Below, piece by piece: positions 19,746 through 31,730 of a stretch of DNA of 64,000 nucleotides. The DNA is from Aphrocallistes beatrix (Eukaryota > Porifera > Hexactinellida > Sceptrulophora > Aphrocallistidae): contig OY725494.1 of assembly GCA_963281255.1 (NCBI GenBank), positions 3,857,934 to 3,921,933 on the forward strand. Direction: 5' to 3'. The notes under the pieces are model-generated. The model was not told the origin of the DNA. It ran no database searches and worked only from the letters and a program-made list of their open reading frames with translations. The position numbers and the translations under genes were made by a program. Positions within the stretch are counted from its first letter, which is position 1. Each line of letters opens with the position of its first letter.

Positions 19746-22700
19746 GTTACTGTTATGAATTGTTCGAGATTGAGCACAGAGTACTGTTCCCGAGCCACAA
19801 GTCCTTCCTCGAAGTAGATGTCCTCCCCTACCTACCAATGCTGAGCACCACCATTAACTTCCCAACTGAGCTTCTTGATGGAGAAAAGTAAGCTACTATT
19901 TCATGCTGTTTCTCTTCATCTAATTAACTGCTCTGGAGTATTTGAGAATGGTTAGGTCATAGTTTCTCACAACCTTAAAAGTAGTTGTCAGGTTTAATTA
20001 ATAGACCACTTGAGAAGTTCTGAACTAGCTTAGTAGATCAGCAGTATTACTTTCTCAGATTGGAAGATTATCAAATCACAATAGAAGCGCATGAAGGGAT
20101 CACCTCGTTTTTGGAGGTTAACTTCGTATGGGCAGCTGGTGAGTTGATTTACTATGTAGATGCTTGGGATAATTATGATCGTAACATCACCGCTGACTGT
20201 GTTTAGGCTATTTCGCTAATTATCTAGAGCTACTTAACTTTAAAGTTTGCGGAGGGAACATTTATATGTAGCTAGTAGATACAACACAATAAATACTTTC
20301 ATAACAAACTTCAATTATTTTCCAATTACTTGTAGAATCATTAGCCACAGAAGCAGATTTTTTTAAATGGAGCGAGCAATTGTAAGGGAATCGGGAGGGC
20401 TTGCACTCCCTCAATGCTTTTGACATTCGGAATTCTTTACACATTTTTGCAAAATAAAGAAAAGAGGAAACTAATTATGTTATTAAATACGTTGCGATAA
20501 TGAAAGCATGCAATTATTTCGCAAAGGAGGAATATCGGAAGGCATACTGGGCGGACAGTCAGTTATAACTTGAATAAAATGTAATTTGTTGCTATGCTAG
20601 GAACTAAAGATTATCTTCGCGTATTGTTCGACAAGAGCGTGATCAGCAGATTGGTTCCTCTCACTCCAGACACGTCGCGAGCGATCCCCGTCACTCTCCA
20701 AGTGTCTCTACCCAGTAGAGACCGACTGATCCAATCTGGTTATGATCCCCTCCCAGTACACAACAGGACCATGTCCAACATATCCAATGAATCTGCTTCC
20801 AGCCTCCTAACCGGACACAACCAGATCCCCTGCACCCCTCTCTCAGATGCTGATAGGTCAAGTATCAAGAGTCAGAAGTTATCTTCTAAGAATTCGTATC
20901 AGCGAAACACCACTGTGAATAGCCCAATGATTGGAGAGGGTAAGAAATTTAATTCGGCTAATTTAGCAAGTCAGGTCATGTTCTGGATTTCTATTGTAGA
21001 GAAAAGTGTGGTTAGCAAAAGCCTTAAACGCTTCAGCAGAGGGAGATCAGATTCTCTCACTCGAGCTGTTGCAAAACCAATTCAGCCAAGAACCCCGGAA
21101 CTCTCCACCCTGGAAAAGAATAAGAGAACTCGGAGCACAACTAATATTAAAAAAAGTTCTCAAAAGGGGACCCCTACCTCTGCTTCCATTACGAATCTTC
21201 TTGATGAAGCGACGGATGTATCAGCGTCTAGAGAATCTCTTGATTCGCTTGGCAGAGATGGACAGCTGGGCTATGTGGTGAGATATTCGACGTCTATGAA
21301 CAGATTTATCTTGCTTATTTGAACAAGGGCGTAGCCAATGTGGTGCAAGGTGGTGCAACGCACACCTATTATAATTAGCATTTGGCTATTGCATTGCAAC
21401 ATATCACCACAAATCACCACAGACAAGATTGGCTACGTCTCTGCATACGGTAGATAGTAAAACAGATTTCGAGGGTACAAGTTTTTAAAATATTTTGTCA
21501 ACCAGACAAAATTTAGTATCATTAGACATATTGACTGGTCAAACTTTTTTCTTAAACTTTTATTAACCTGGTCAGCTACAGAATATATCCAATTGGACAT
21601 AATAATACTTTTCATTGAAATGATATTACTATTAGACCATTTCTTTATACCTTTTTTCAGAAATTGATTATTCTTAAATTTGGGGCTTGATGTTGTTTCG
21701 TTCAAGCAAGTTTGGAGATGGGAGATTTCAAATGAGACAAGTTTGTAAACTAAATAGATTAGTTCACTGAATAATGGCCACAGAACTTATGATATAATCC
21801 ACATATGTATATAACTCAGCCATTAATTACTACGCAAAAATTACTATGAACAAGGTTAAGGATGCAGTTAATAATAACTAATTAGGCTTTCGTCCCCCAA
21901 GACTCTCATTTACAACTTCCCCAGCTCCTGTTTCACTGCGCTGTATTGATAGCAAGTTAGATTTCACCCTTTTCGGGGAGTCAAAATATTTTAATACGAT
22001 AGGGGAAGCCACGAGAAAAAAATCCAAGGAAATGCAACTTGTACGGATAAAGAAATGCAATCTTGTACGGACAAAGATTAATTAAAACCCTACTTTGCCG
22101 AGGAATGTTGAATTGAAATTGAAAGTTAATTCATTTTCAATTGAAATTGAAAATGAAAGTGGGGTCATTTCTATTTATACCTTTGACCCCACGTCAAATT
22201 AGGGCACGCGTAGGTGCGCAAAACATTGTTATTCAAAAATAGCAAATAATTAAAATAAAATGTTTGTTTGTCCATAATTAATCGGAAAGACCAAACTAGT
22301 AATAAGCTGAAAATTTGTACTAATTTTACACGTCGACAACGATCTATTGGATTTTAAGCCAATTATGCGGGATTCTGATCTCACAACGGAAATTGGTCAA
22401 TATCTTACCCATTCTTGAGTACCAAATTTAGTCAATAGTTATGTTTAATCGTTCTACTAATTTTCTTTTTTTTGTGAAAATTTTAGTTTTGAATAAATAT
22501 GTGTGTTGTCAGCTCCGCCAGGATTACTCTTAAAATGTGGGCGCATATTATCCAGATGCGAGGAGTGGAGCTGAAACAAGTTCCTCCTGGCACAATGTCG
22601 GTGTTAGTGAGAACTATAATTTATTTGCATTTTATTTTAAAATTATTCCCCAGCCTGTCAAGATTTTTCTTTTAAAATTACCAATTAAAGCATACGTACG

Positions 22701-25494
22701 TAGTGAATGCTTGCTCACCGATTGAGATATTATCCATCATTTCCTCTAGAATTCGAGTAAACAGCATGCCGCGAGGCGTAACTCTATCTCAATTCAAGAC
22801 GACTTTCTGGATGTAGCATCTCCGCTTCTAACTCCTTCCCAAGGCATGGGGATGCACAAGTCTGTTTCTCAACTCTCATTCAACACGATCTTCCAATCCA
22901 AGTTCTCGTCTTTCCCGGAAAGGCCTAAAACCCGTTGTGTGAAGGGAGAAATTCAGATCAAGTATAGTGGAGAACTTTCCTACTGCAGAGGCTACTATAG
23001 AGATTGCATCGAAAAGATTGGGTTCCAAATTAAACCTTCTCTTGTATTCGGTTTCTTTGATATAATCCCATTCCCGAGGTGAATTCCACTTGATACAGTT
23101 CTACCATATAGTTCCATTATGATCTAGCAATAATGAAACTTATTCATTTATAGCAACACCAGAATGTGTTCATTCTGTTTCAGTGTCTTCAATATGTCCA
23201 AGGAAGTAATTAAACTGACGTGCTCCATCAGCCAAAGTTAGTTTATTTATATCAGGTTCTATCGAATTCCATGATTTAAATTATGTATATTCAAATATAG
23301 CTCTGAATATTAAACGATATCTCCCCTGTCACATTTGATATACTATGTATAATATTGTGTTTATATATATGAAACATGATTGAAGAGTGTAAGGAATAGA
23401 AAGTCGAAGTAGATTTATAATGTGAGCCCTCCTTCATTCTAGAGAGCGTATTGGATGACTTGGAAAGCAAAAGAGAAGTAACGCTGTTACCTACAAGTTG
23501 TAAAAGGTTGGAAATATACAACTAATTAATTAAGTGTACTTGTTCCATCATGGATTTAAATCTACATGATTCAATTTAATTAACTCTAGGTTACAGATTG
23601 ATATTTGGAAATTTCACCTTGTGAAGCCTGATGATTATTCGAATTGGGAGGTAAGCGTAGTATGAGTAAATTGAAAAGTAAAAAAATATTGAAAAATGAG
23701 TTAGTGTAGAATTGCGGTCGCAACGGCCTGAATGTTCGGACCCAGTTCGAACCGTCCTCGACTTCAGGCTGGAAACAACTGGCATGGACAATGTTGGGAA
23801 AATATTATAGGAAAACAGGATACATTTTTACATCTTCATTCTTAATTTCAATACCTGTCACTTATACGGGAAGGCCAGTAGTTTGCTAGTGATCATTTAT
23901 CCAATTCAGAATATCGTTAAACTATGTTTAGTTAGCTTGACCTGACTTGGAGATTTAATTGAGCGAATCAACTTAGAGTAGACCCAACTCTCTCTCTAGA
24001 ATGGATATATTATATTCACTCCGCAGACAACCAAATGTTATTATCGGTAAATAGTGCTGATAAACATTTTGGAACAATTTCAACTCTCATTTGAGTTAGT
24101 TCAGATATGAATAATTTACAAGCTTTACCATAGCTCATGGTGGAATCCGACTGGGACCCGTATCTCATGTTCATATGGTTATGCGGCAGCTGTAGCAGAC
24201 CTGCTTGCACTTTCAGAATTAATACTGATTACTTGATCCTAAATCTGTCTTTATATGTACATACATTGTATAGCAACAAGAATGTGTCGAATATGCGCAA
24301 TTAATTGCAGAAATGATTCAATTGAAATGGACGCTGGTTAGTGGTTGGTTATCAAACTTTATACTTGTAGAGTTGTTGATTAACTATCCATCCTTTTTTT
24401 ATTGTTTTAACCGCAATCTTAGCTCTCTACAGAACATGATGAGAGGTGTGGAGAAACTTCCTTGCACGGGTTTGAACTTACACGCAACATGCTTATCAAT
24501 CTCAAAAGTGAACCCATTTGCTATGGTAATCAGCTTAGCTAGTGCTCTGCTGTAACGCCTTCAAGCTTGTCAACTAAACTATATAGTTTATCCAACCACT
24601 TTTTTCTGGACACTTTTGAAATAGCATACAAGCTTAAATCTGAACTGAAAGCTTTAGATTCCTTTCTAGTTTGCTGACCATACTTAGCCTAAAAATAACA
24701 TTTCTCTTGAAGTTTGTTTAATTCTTTATCCTAATCATTTTTTACTACAAGGAAATGTATTCTATTTCAATTTACATGTACGTAGATCTCCAAGTCAATG
24801 ACTGTATCATTCTCCCTGATGATGAGAATAAGTTCTTGACTGGACATCCATCCCAGATATCCATCATCCTATCCAATTACACCAGTAAGTTGTTCAGGCG
24901 ATTAATCAATGCACTCAGAATTTTAAAAAAACAAACTGGAATTCTTCTTAATTTTCATAGACATCGACATTGGCCCAATTTCTGTAACTCTAAAGATTTG
25001 CGAAGACAATCTAGAGTCAGTCGATTCAGAATCAACAGGAAAGGCTACGGTATGGCCTACATCAAGCTGGACAATTGATTTGGTAAAGAGCACAAGTTCC
25101 ATTGTTACTCTACTAATGTAAGGAGTTTACTACATTTGTAATCTAGCTACCACAGCAAAGCCGTCAGAGTATCATGTGCAAAGTACTCTTCTTCTACCAT
25201 GGCACTTACAAACTCCGAGTTATCTGCACACGATCAGACAAGTCTGAGAATCAAACTCTTGCAGCAGCACAGAGTCAGCCTTCCCCGACACATAGACACC
25301 AGGTGCAAGAGCTCTCGTACAAAATGTTTACTGATATGAATCAGCTATACTTCAGCCAATACTCACGCAAGAAGCCCCTGGTAAGTCCGACAATATCCAT
25401 CCCCTTATCAGATGCCTGGTCACCCGCCAACTTCTGGCTCTACAGCCCCTACTACACTTTCAACATCTACCATAAAAATTTCATGGTTGTTTAG
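19746..25494 (+). CDS. TRAPPC9: TRAPPC9 (Trs120/NIBP), C-terminal half
   Basis: Subunit of the TRAPPII complex, a Rab exchange-factor complex acting in Golgi and endosomal traffic. Exons read by eye: 19746-19887, 20059-20138, 20601-20939, 21000-21277, 22750-23078, 23163-23236, 23443-23506, 23590-23650, a small unresolved exon, 24311-24336, 24423-24525, 24786-24884, 24961-25082 and 25147-25494. Phases agree at all joins except where the missing exon lies. Family landmarks appear in order: a GY...F...EV.P.LP segment, then YSG....GYYR...PSLVF, a C..R..IQ.D.F segment and a C-terminal FFYHG.YKL segment. A Ser-rich insert (about 20700-21270) is not typical. About 690 residues are covered, against about 1,150 for animal TRAPPC9. 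The N-terminal half is absent, and the first exon starts in phase 1 after an acceptor, so upstream exons must exist elsewhere. Confidence 0.8.
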
Positions 25495-26382
25495 AAGATA
25501 ATATTTATGTAAACAGATTTTTATTCGCATACGAAATGGGTGTAACTTCTTTTTGGATTTTTTTAATCTATCTTTAGTGCACTTTCAGTTCTGTTTTCCC
25601 ATATATGGTTAATTTGATGTTTCTTTACTTTTATTCTTAACATTTTACGAATACTAAAAGTGAAATAATAAAATGGATGATAATTTTGTTTTGAGCTAGT
25701 TTAAGATCTAGCCAAATTAGTTCCAGGGCGTTTACGTCTTGATATTAGTAAACTGATACTTCCAATTCTTCTTGATAACACGCTACTTCAGGGTATTACC
25801 TACAAATAATGTTAGACGTTGAATTTAACGTTATTAATACTAGCATCTGGTGAAATGGAGTAAATGAATAGTTCGGTGCGGATCAGCACTTTTACATTAG
25901 ACTGTTATTTTATTAGTATCTCCTTACGTCAGCGAGTCGCTACTGACAGACTGCAGCAAAATCTTCCTACAATCTCTTATACCTTAAACTTGTAATCTAC
26001 ATGTAGAACTTTGTGAATACCACAACATTTGTCATTTTAAATACGTACATATTTAAAAGTATTCTATTACTTGAGATCTGTGGACATTATCTACATGTTA
26101 AATCATTAGAGTACATCACTTTACTATGAAGTATTTAATTTCATTAATCCGTCATGTCTAATCGAAGGTGAAATCATTGATCTCTACTTCGTGATGATGC
26201 CACGACTATTAGAAGTAATATTATCAAAAATGTTCAACATAAACAAAGAACTATTGAAAGAAATTCTAATAATTAGTGCTACAATATTGATCTTGAATGG
26301 AACTTGAAAACTGGGTAGACTCCAGTTAGTAAACACAACGCAAATAAGGCACTAACACACTAAATTCTAGATATCTGTCGCA
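25495..26382. other. Convergent intergenic spacer
   Basis: Lies between the 3' ends of TRAPPC9 (+) and GTF2H4 (-). No gene, hairpin or repeat was recognised. An AATAAA at about 25666 may be a polyadenylation signal for TRAPPC9. Confidence 0.45.
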
Positions 26383-27756
26383 CTAGTTCTTCTTACTCTT
26401 CCTCCAGTACCTCCGCACATCGTCATGGCCATCTTTAGCAACCACCATCGTCTTACTGGAGCTGCTCGCCCAGATAAGCACGCCCATTGAATCAGCATAG
26501 TTCTTCAACTTTTCGAAATCTTGTGGTGTATCAAAGTGATTATAGAGCACGCCCTCGTTAGCTTGTAATCGATCTCTTTCCTTTTCCCAGAGGAGAATCT
26601 GGTGCTCCACCGTTGCTGGTAGAATCGGACTTTTCTTGAGCATGGTTGGGTGTGCATTCGCCCTGAGAAAACTAATAATCTGCCTCGACGTAATACTATT
26701 AACCAGCGCCTCGTGTACGGACTGTCGTGTGATTGCTGCTATGACCATATTTGGGAACCTGTATAATATTTGTGTGAAGAGACTTAGAATGTTGGTGGAG
26801 AGGTGTGAGTTGGTGTAAGCTGTGATTCGAAAATTCGTCTCAATCAGCAGATAGCCCTTACTCCTGCTCTGAGGATTTTCATCTTTAGCCCCTGATATCA
26901 AGTCGATCGCCATACGAGTAGGGTAAAATCTCTTTGACTTGCGTGTCCTCTGACAAACCAATCCGAATTCTCTGAGATGCTGCAAGAACATTAACTGAGT
27001 GTCACTCATGTTTTCAGTCGAGTAGTCATTACCAATGGTAGATAAACTCAACTGAAGTGTGAAAGTTAAACACTCAACTATGTCCATGTTTCTCTGTTCA
27101 CATGTCCGTAGGTACTGAAGAATGAAGAACCATATCTGTCTTGATTCATTCATCAGCAAAAATTGAAATCCTCTTGGTGTAATGGTTGGGAGGTGATGCT
27201 CTCTGGCCAGATGCATAAGCCCTGATTGAACTAGGATATCTATTAAATCAGTATTGACTTCCGTCTCCATCTTTTCGGGGCTGACCATGAAACTGAGTAT
27301 TGTCTTCCATCGCTTGTTAGCATACTCTTCTAGCTCTTCTACACTTTTGCTGTGCTTGTCCTGACTCAGTTGCTCTTTCTTTGGCAGTTGCAGGAATTGT
27401 CCCGCTAGAGTTAGCTTCAGATTGGCGTTGAATTGTTCATTTATTTTTATTCCATCTTCAGTGCTGCCTTGAATTTCTAATTTATTCATGATTCTCAGGT
27501 TGATCAGGCGGTTAATGGCTGTTTTAGCAGCCTTTGCCTTATCCGGTTTGACCCAAGATACAATCAGCCCCAAAGGTAGAGCCTGTTCAATGTAAGCCAT
27601 CCGCATGATGAAGTTCTTTCCTAACTCCGGAACCTCTCTGAATATCATTAAGCAGCTGGCTGCGTTGGCGTAGATTCTCTCAAGGAGAACCTTGGGTAAG
27701 GTTAGGAGATAGGTGTGCAAATCTGTTACTTCTAACTGGTATTTTAGATCTGACAT
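26383..27756 (-). CDS. GTF2H4: TFIIH subunit 4 (p52/Tfb2)
   Basis: Core TFIIH subunit that anchors and stimulates the XPB translocase in transcription initiation and nucleotide excision repair; nuclear. A single 457-codon exon from ATG 27756 matches the usual length of about 460. The N-terminal helical Tfb2 region is clear (YLLTLPKVLLERIY; ALPLGLIVSWV). The C-terminal segment LPATVEHQILLWEKERDRL...EGVLYNHF...VVAKDGHDDVRRYW is the p8/TTDA-binding domain. No intron is present, unlike the multi-exon genes around it. Orthology is confident from sequence along the whole length. Confidence 0.95.
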   Translation of the reverse strand: MSDLKYQLEVTDLHTYLLTLPKVLLERIYANAASCLMIFREVPELGKNFIMRMAYIEQALPLGLIVSWVKPDKAKAAKTAINRLINLRIMNKLEIQGSTEDGIKINEQFNANLKLTLAGQFLQLPKKEQLSQDKHSKSVEELEEYANKRWKTILSFMVSPEKMETEVNTDLIDILVQSGLMHLAREHHLPTITPRGFQFLLMNESRQIWFFILQYLRTCEQRNMDIVECLTFTLQLSLSTIGNDYSTENMSDTQLMFLQHLREFGLVCQRTRKSKRFYPTRMAIDLISGAKDENPQSRSKGYLLIETNFRITAYTNSHLSTNILSLFTQILYRFPNMVIAAITRQSVHEALVNSITSRQIISFLRANAHPTMLKKSPILPATVEHQILLWEKERDRLQANEGVLYNHFDTPQDFEKLKNYADSMGVLIWASSSSKTMVVAKDGHDDVRRYWRKSKKN

Positions 27757-28809
27757 ACTTTCAGAGTATATTTAAGTTCATTTCTTTAATCAAAATTTAG
27801 CTAGTGAATTGAAAGTGTGTAGCATAAACTTTTACTCACTTGTTATATTTGGTATTTCCAACCTTTACGAATATGGATATTCGAAAGAAGTGTGGTAATT
27901 AGGTACTTCAGTGATACACATCAATATTAATGAAGTTGTAAATAATATAATGACACTGACTCTATGAATCCTTGACTAATTATCAATTACGGCTAAGATA
28001 TCTAAACTTTCCTAAATATCCGGATATCCGATTAATTACCATCCTGATACCGGGTAGATGTAGTAACTTTGCTATCCGGATTCCAAACACTACTTCCAAT
28101 TTAATATCAATTGCATGCCATTTAGGCTTGAGTTTTATAATTATCATTTACATATTTTTTAATACCTCGTTAATACGAACATAGATAATACGAAACTCCG
28201 GATAAGCAGCTATGGAGGAAACAACATGTAAATCACTCCGGTTAATACGAACAAATTTCGACCATTCCCTGATGTTCGTATTAACGCGGTTCTACTGCTG
28301 TGATGTTACTTTAGATATGTATTTTATGATTTGTTATTTAGTGTTTGAATTTTGATTCTTTTAGCATTTTTCCAAGACTGAATTTGCTAAATTCTTCTTA
28401 AACTAAGTTGATAAATTACTTTTTACCGAATAAATTATTCAAACCTTCTGTGCATTTTAAGTTTCTTAAAAATTCAACCGAATCAAGATTAGTGGTCACA
28501 TTTCAGTGGGTTTACTCCTCCTTCATAATCACTTACAAACCAGCATTCTCATTGACAGTTTCACACATGACTATATTGGCACTCATGCATCTACCAGGTA
28601 CTTTTTGCTTATGATTCGTCATCGAAGGAAAACCCCATTCAGTATCTCGATGTTCAAATTGAAACTGCCTTATACACACTTTCTAAGATTGAGGCTTTTA
28701 AATGAAAATAGACATCTTCAGTACAAAAGTACACTGATATGTGATAGTAAGTTAGATTGGCTCGCCATCCATTCTGAAAATGGATGACATTTGGATTTTG
28801 TAACAAACA
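27757..28809. other. Intergenic with a transposon end
   Basis: About 28165-28297 carries repeated 'TTAATACGAAC' motifs and ends in GTTCGTATTAACGCGGTTCTACTG when read on +, the form of a pogo/Tigger-type terminal repeat. The matching other end was not found, so this is probably a decayed copy. The rest is unassigned. Confidence 0.35.
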
Positions 28810-28817
28810 TATAAATA
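28810..28817 (+). promoter_or_regulatory. TATA box of bZIP-like gene 1
   Basis: TATAAATA 61 nt before the ATG at 28871. The same spacing is found before the other two family members. Confidence 0.6.
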
Positions 28818-28870
28818 CAAAATAGAGAACAGAACAACAACAGAGAAATAAACAATATAAAATAATCAAA

Positions 28871-29329
28871 ATGAATTTTGAATGCGAAAATTTTTGTGTA
28901 GAGTCAGAGTTTGATACCTGGGTTCTGCAAAATTTTTTTTCTTCAGAACAATCTTCTGATGAATCTGAGAACAGCTCTGATATGTCGCAAATTTTAAAGG
29001 AAAATTGTTTAGTATTGAAGAAAAATGACTGGAATAAAGTAATCGATCAGAAGAAAATTCTAGAAATTAATTATCAAGACCTCTTAGACATTCTTAAGCA
29101 TAATAACCTCTCTCGAAAAGAGATTCAGCAAGTAAAGGATTGCAGGAAAAAGGCGCAAAGAGCTAAGAGTTCACTAAAATGTCATGCTAACAAGCGAAAG
29201 TTAGAACTACAACAAGAACAAGATGTCAAATGTTTAAGTCAACTTAAGCAACAACTCCAAATTGAGAAGATGAAACTAACAGAAGAAATCAAATTCTACC
29301 AGCACGAGTTCCAGCAGATGTCCAATTAA
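28871..29329 (+). CDS. Divergent bZIP-like protein 1 (MAF/CNC layout)
   Basis: Single-exon, 152 residues. Residues 1-40 are acidic and hydrophobic and may be a transactivation segment. Residues about 42-90 (ILKEN...NDW.KVI..KKILEI...DLL) resemble the extended homology region that precedes MAF basic regions. Then come RKKAQRAKSSLKCHANKRKLE and a leucine/glutamine-rich coiled coil to the end. Aligned without gaps to MAF or CNC proteins, the invariant Asn is Arg and the invariant Arg is His. Sequence-specific DNA contact by the usual route therefore seems unlikely; it may bind a different site or act as a dimerising inhibitor. Two paralogues lie at 32556 and 33434. Confidence 0.7.
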   Translation: MNFECENFCVESEFDTWVLQNFFSSEQSSDESENSSDMSQILKENCLVLKKNDWNKVIDQKKILEINYQDLLDILKHNNLSRKEIQQVKDCRKKAQRAKSSLKCHANKRKLELQQEQDVKCLSQLKQQLQIEKMKLTEEIKFYQHEFQQMSN

Positions 29330-29794
29330 TTCTCCAATTTATGTATATTACACTATTTTCCATTGACTGTCATAAAGCAGCGTAGCACCGCAGGCCTCAT
29401 GCACACATTATTAACTGCTAATACAAACATATCATTAAACTATACGCGCATTCAAGATTCGTTCTAGCTAAATCAACTATCGCGAAAATATTCTACAAAA
29501 GTAACTAAGAAAGTGAGTCTATTCATCACAGACTTATGCCATTAAACTGTAAAAATACACATGTCACTATCACAGGGGATGGGAGTAGGATTTTTCAACT
29601 AGTCCTTCACACCCACATCCGCGGTGGTTATGAATCTCACATTCGTCCCATGGTTCCCATCCCTACGATAGATTGAATATTATCTTTCCAAGTGAATAAT
29701 CAGATGTTAACTTTATTTCTTTAATGATTATATTGTCAAACTCTTACATTTATCGAATTACACTTGGGCAGAGCATCAAGTCGAAATTTTATTA

Positions 29795-30206
29795 TTGCAA
29801 GCGCGCTCCCTTTCTTGCGCTGCGCGGCTGGTGGACACAAAGTGTCCGCTAGAGGCATCCTTTGGGCGCCTAGACTCACATTGATTAATTATAAAGTAGA
29901 TAACATCTCTAAATACTTGTACGTCTGACTTACTGTTATTATCGAATCACTCAAAAAATCACTAAATTTGTCAATTTTTCACTTTTTGATGCATAATGAT
30001 GACATCCTTCTATCACCTAAAATGGCTGAGTTATAGTCGAAAAACTGAAATTTCTAAATATAAAAAAGGTGACAATGACGTCATAATTCCATGATGAGTC
30101 GTCATTTTCGTTTGAACTCAGAACTTAGTAGAGCCATAGCCAAAAGACTCCCACATGCCAAAAATCAGCTTTCTGCACCTCGCCGTTTCTTCAATCAATT
30201 CGTTAT
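29795..30206. repeat. Dispersed repeat X, copy 1
   Basis: Begins with a GC-rich palindrome-like block (GCAAGCGCGCTCC, then GCGCTGCGCGGCTGG) in otherwise AT-rich DNA. It ends in ...TTCTTCAATCAATTCGTTA. The body contains ATGGCTGAGTTATAGTCGAA, shared with copy 2 at 31259 and the partial copy at 34760. Confidence 0.7.
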
Positions 30207-30209
30207 ATA

Positions 30210-30686
30210 CACTGCCTGGACAAAAGTATTCGTACACCCCATAATTCCCCATACAAATAGTTATAATACTGATTTATTTAGCGAGTCAAGGTATTTAATT
30301 GGTAAGAGATACACTTAATTTGACTTCAAATTCGAATTCTCCACATTCAAATTACCCACTTTATAAGTTTTCAACTTAATTACTCTTCTTCAAGATTAAG
30401 TATTTTCAGCATTTGCTTTCCTATGCCACATGTCGCGAGTGATCACCATTGTATATGATGGCATTGGTGGTATGAGGTGGCACAGTTTGAAAAATTTTAA
30501 CCTTGTGAGAGTGTAAACAAGTTGAAAGATTAAAAAGTGAGTAATTCGAATATGGAGAATTCGAATTTGAAGTTAAATTAAGCGTATCTCTTACCAATTA
30601 AATACCTTGACTCGCTAAATAAATCAGTATTATAACTATTTGTATGGGGAATTATGGGATGTACGAATACTTTTGTTCAGGCAGTG
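30210..30686. mobile_element. Inverted-repeat element, Tc1/mariner-like MITE
   Basis: Ends are CACTGCCTGGACAAAAGTAT and its reverse complement with one or two changes, and the inverted arms continue for about 150 bp each side. TA flanks both ends (30208-30209 and 30687-30688). No transposase frame lies inside, so it is non-autonomous. Confidence 0.8.
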
Positions 30687-30688
30687 TA

Positions 30689-30876
30689 CAGTCGACTCCG
30701 CTTAATAGGGCCACATCGGTCAGAGGACATTTTGCCCCGATTAAGCGGAGGACCCTATTAACCGAAAATATTTTGTATTAGCTTCTATATGTGAGAGTTA
30801 TTCCGGTCCTGCCAAAAGTGGCCCGATTAAGCGGCTGACCCAATTAAACAGTGGCCCTATTAAGCGGAGTCGACTG
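30689..30876. mobile_element. MITE-A copy 1, TIR CAGTCGACTCCGCTTAAT
   Basis: 188 bp with terminal inverted repeats and flanking TA. It abuts the element at 30210-30686, sharing the TA at 30687-30688. Two further copies lie at 39807-39994 and 53307-53459. The TA target and TIR style resemble pogo/Tigger-type elements. Confidence 0.85.
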
Positions 30877-31258
30877 TATATACCTCCATCCTACCGCCCT
30901 CCATCCAGAATGGAAACCTCAATGGAGCTACAAGTAGCCAACATCATAAGAAAAACTCACCCACAAATCCTTGTTCACCACGACCATCCCAATAAATTCT
31001 ACGACGAACTGCGTACGGCAGTGGCTCCCCTACCCCCCATACCAACTGAGGAAGATGACCCTTAACTCATTTACTTCGCAAATAATATATGTATACCTTT
31101 ATTAGGGCCTCAATCTATTTATACCCACCCATTTATCTTGTACTGAGGACGAGCATATAGCTCAGAAAGCCTCTAATGTCTGTGCTTTACAACTATTACT
31201 ACTATCAACCACGAATCTTATCTTCTTATATATATATATATATATATACGTATATATA

Positions 31259-31730
31259 TACAAGCGCGCTTCGCTTGCTAGCGCTGCGCGGCTGGCGAAC
31301 ACTTTGTGTCCGCCGGAGGCGCCCTTTGGGCGTCTGGGGTCACATTGATTAATTAAAAGGGAGATAGCATCTCTAAATACGCCTGTCCTGCTTTTATAAT
31401 CGATATCGCACGAAAAATCACCAAATTTGTCAATTTTTAAAATTTTGATACGTAATAATGACGTCATAACAGAGTAATGATGGTTCATATGTGCGATATA
31501 TTAATATGCACATTCTATTAAAATTTCAGTCTTCTATCACTTAAAATGGCTGAGTTATGGTCGAAAAACTGAAATTTCTAATTATAAAAAAGTGACAATG
31601 ACGTCATAATTCCATGATGAGTCGACATTTTTGTCTGAGCTCAGAACTTACTGGAGCCATAGCCAAAAGACTCCCACATGACAAAAATCAACTTTCTGGG
31701 CCTGACAGTTTCTTCAATCAATTCGTTACA
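31259..31730. repeat. Dispersed repeat X, copy 2
   Basis: Starts CAAGCGCGCTTCGCTTGCTA and shares its internal sequence and 3' end with copy 1 at 29795. It is about 60 bp longer, with an added segment around 31460-31520. Confidence 0.7.

Noticed and set aside
21433-21705. Minus-strand 90-codon frame within the TRAPPC9 intron
   Set aside because: AT-rich composition (Lys/Asn/Ile), no domain, and it lies between well-supported exons of the opposite strand.
23725-23770. GGACCCAGTTCGAACCGTCC resembling a tRNA T-arm
   Set aside because: No acceptor, D-arm or anticodon arm can be folded around it.
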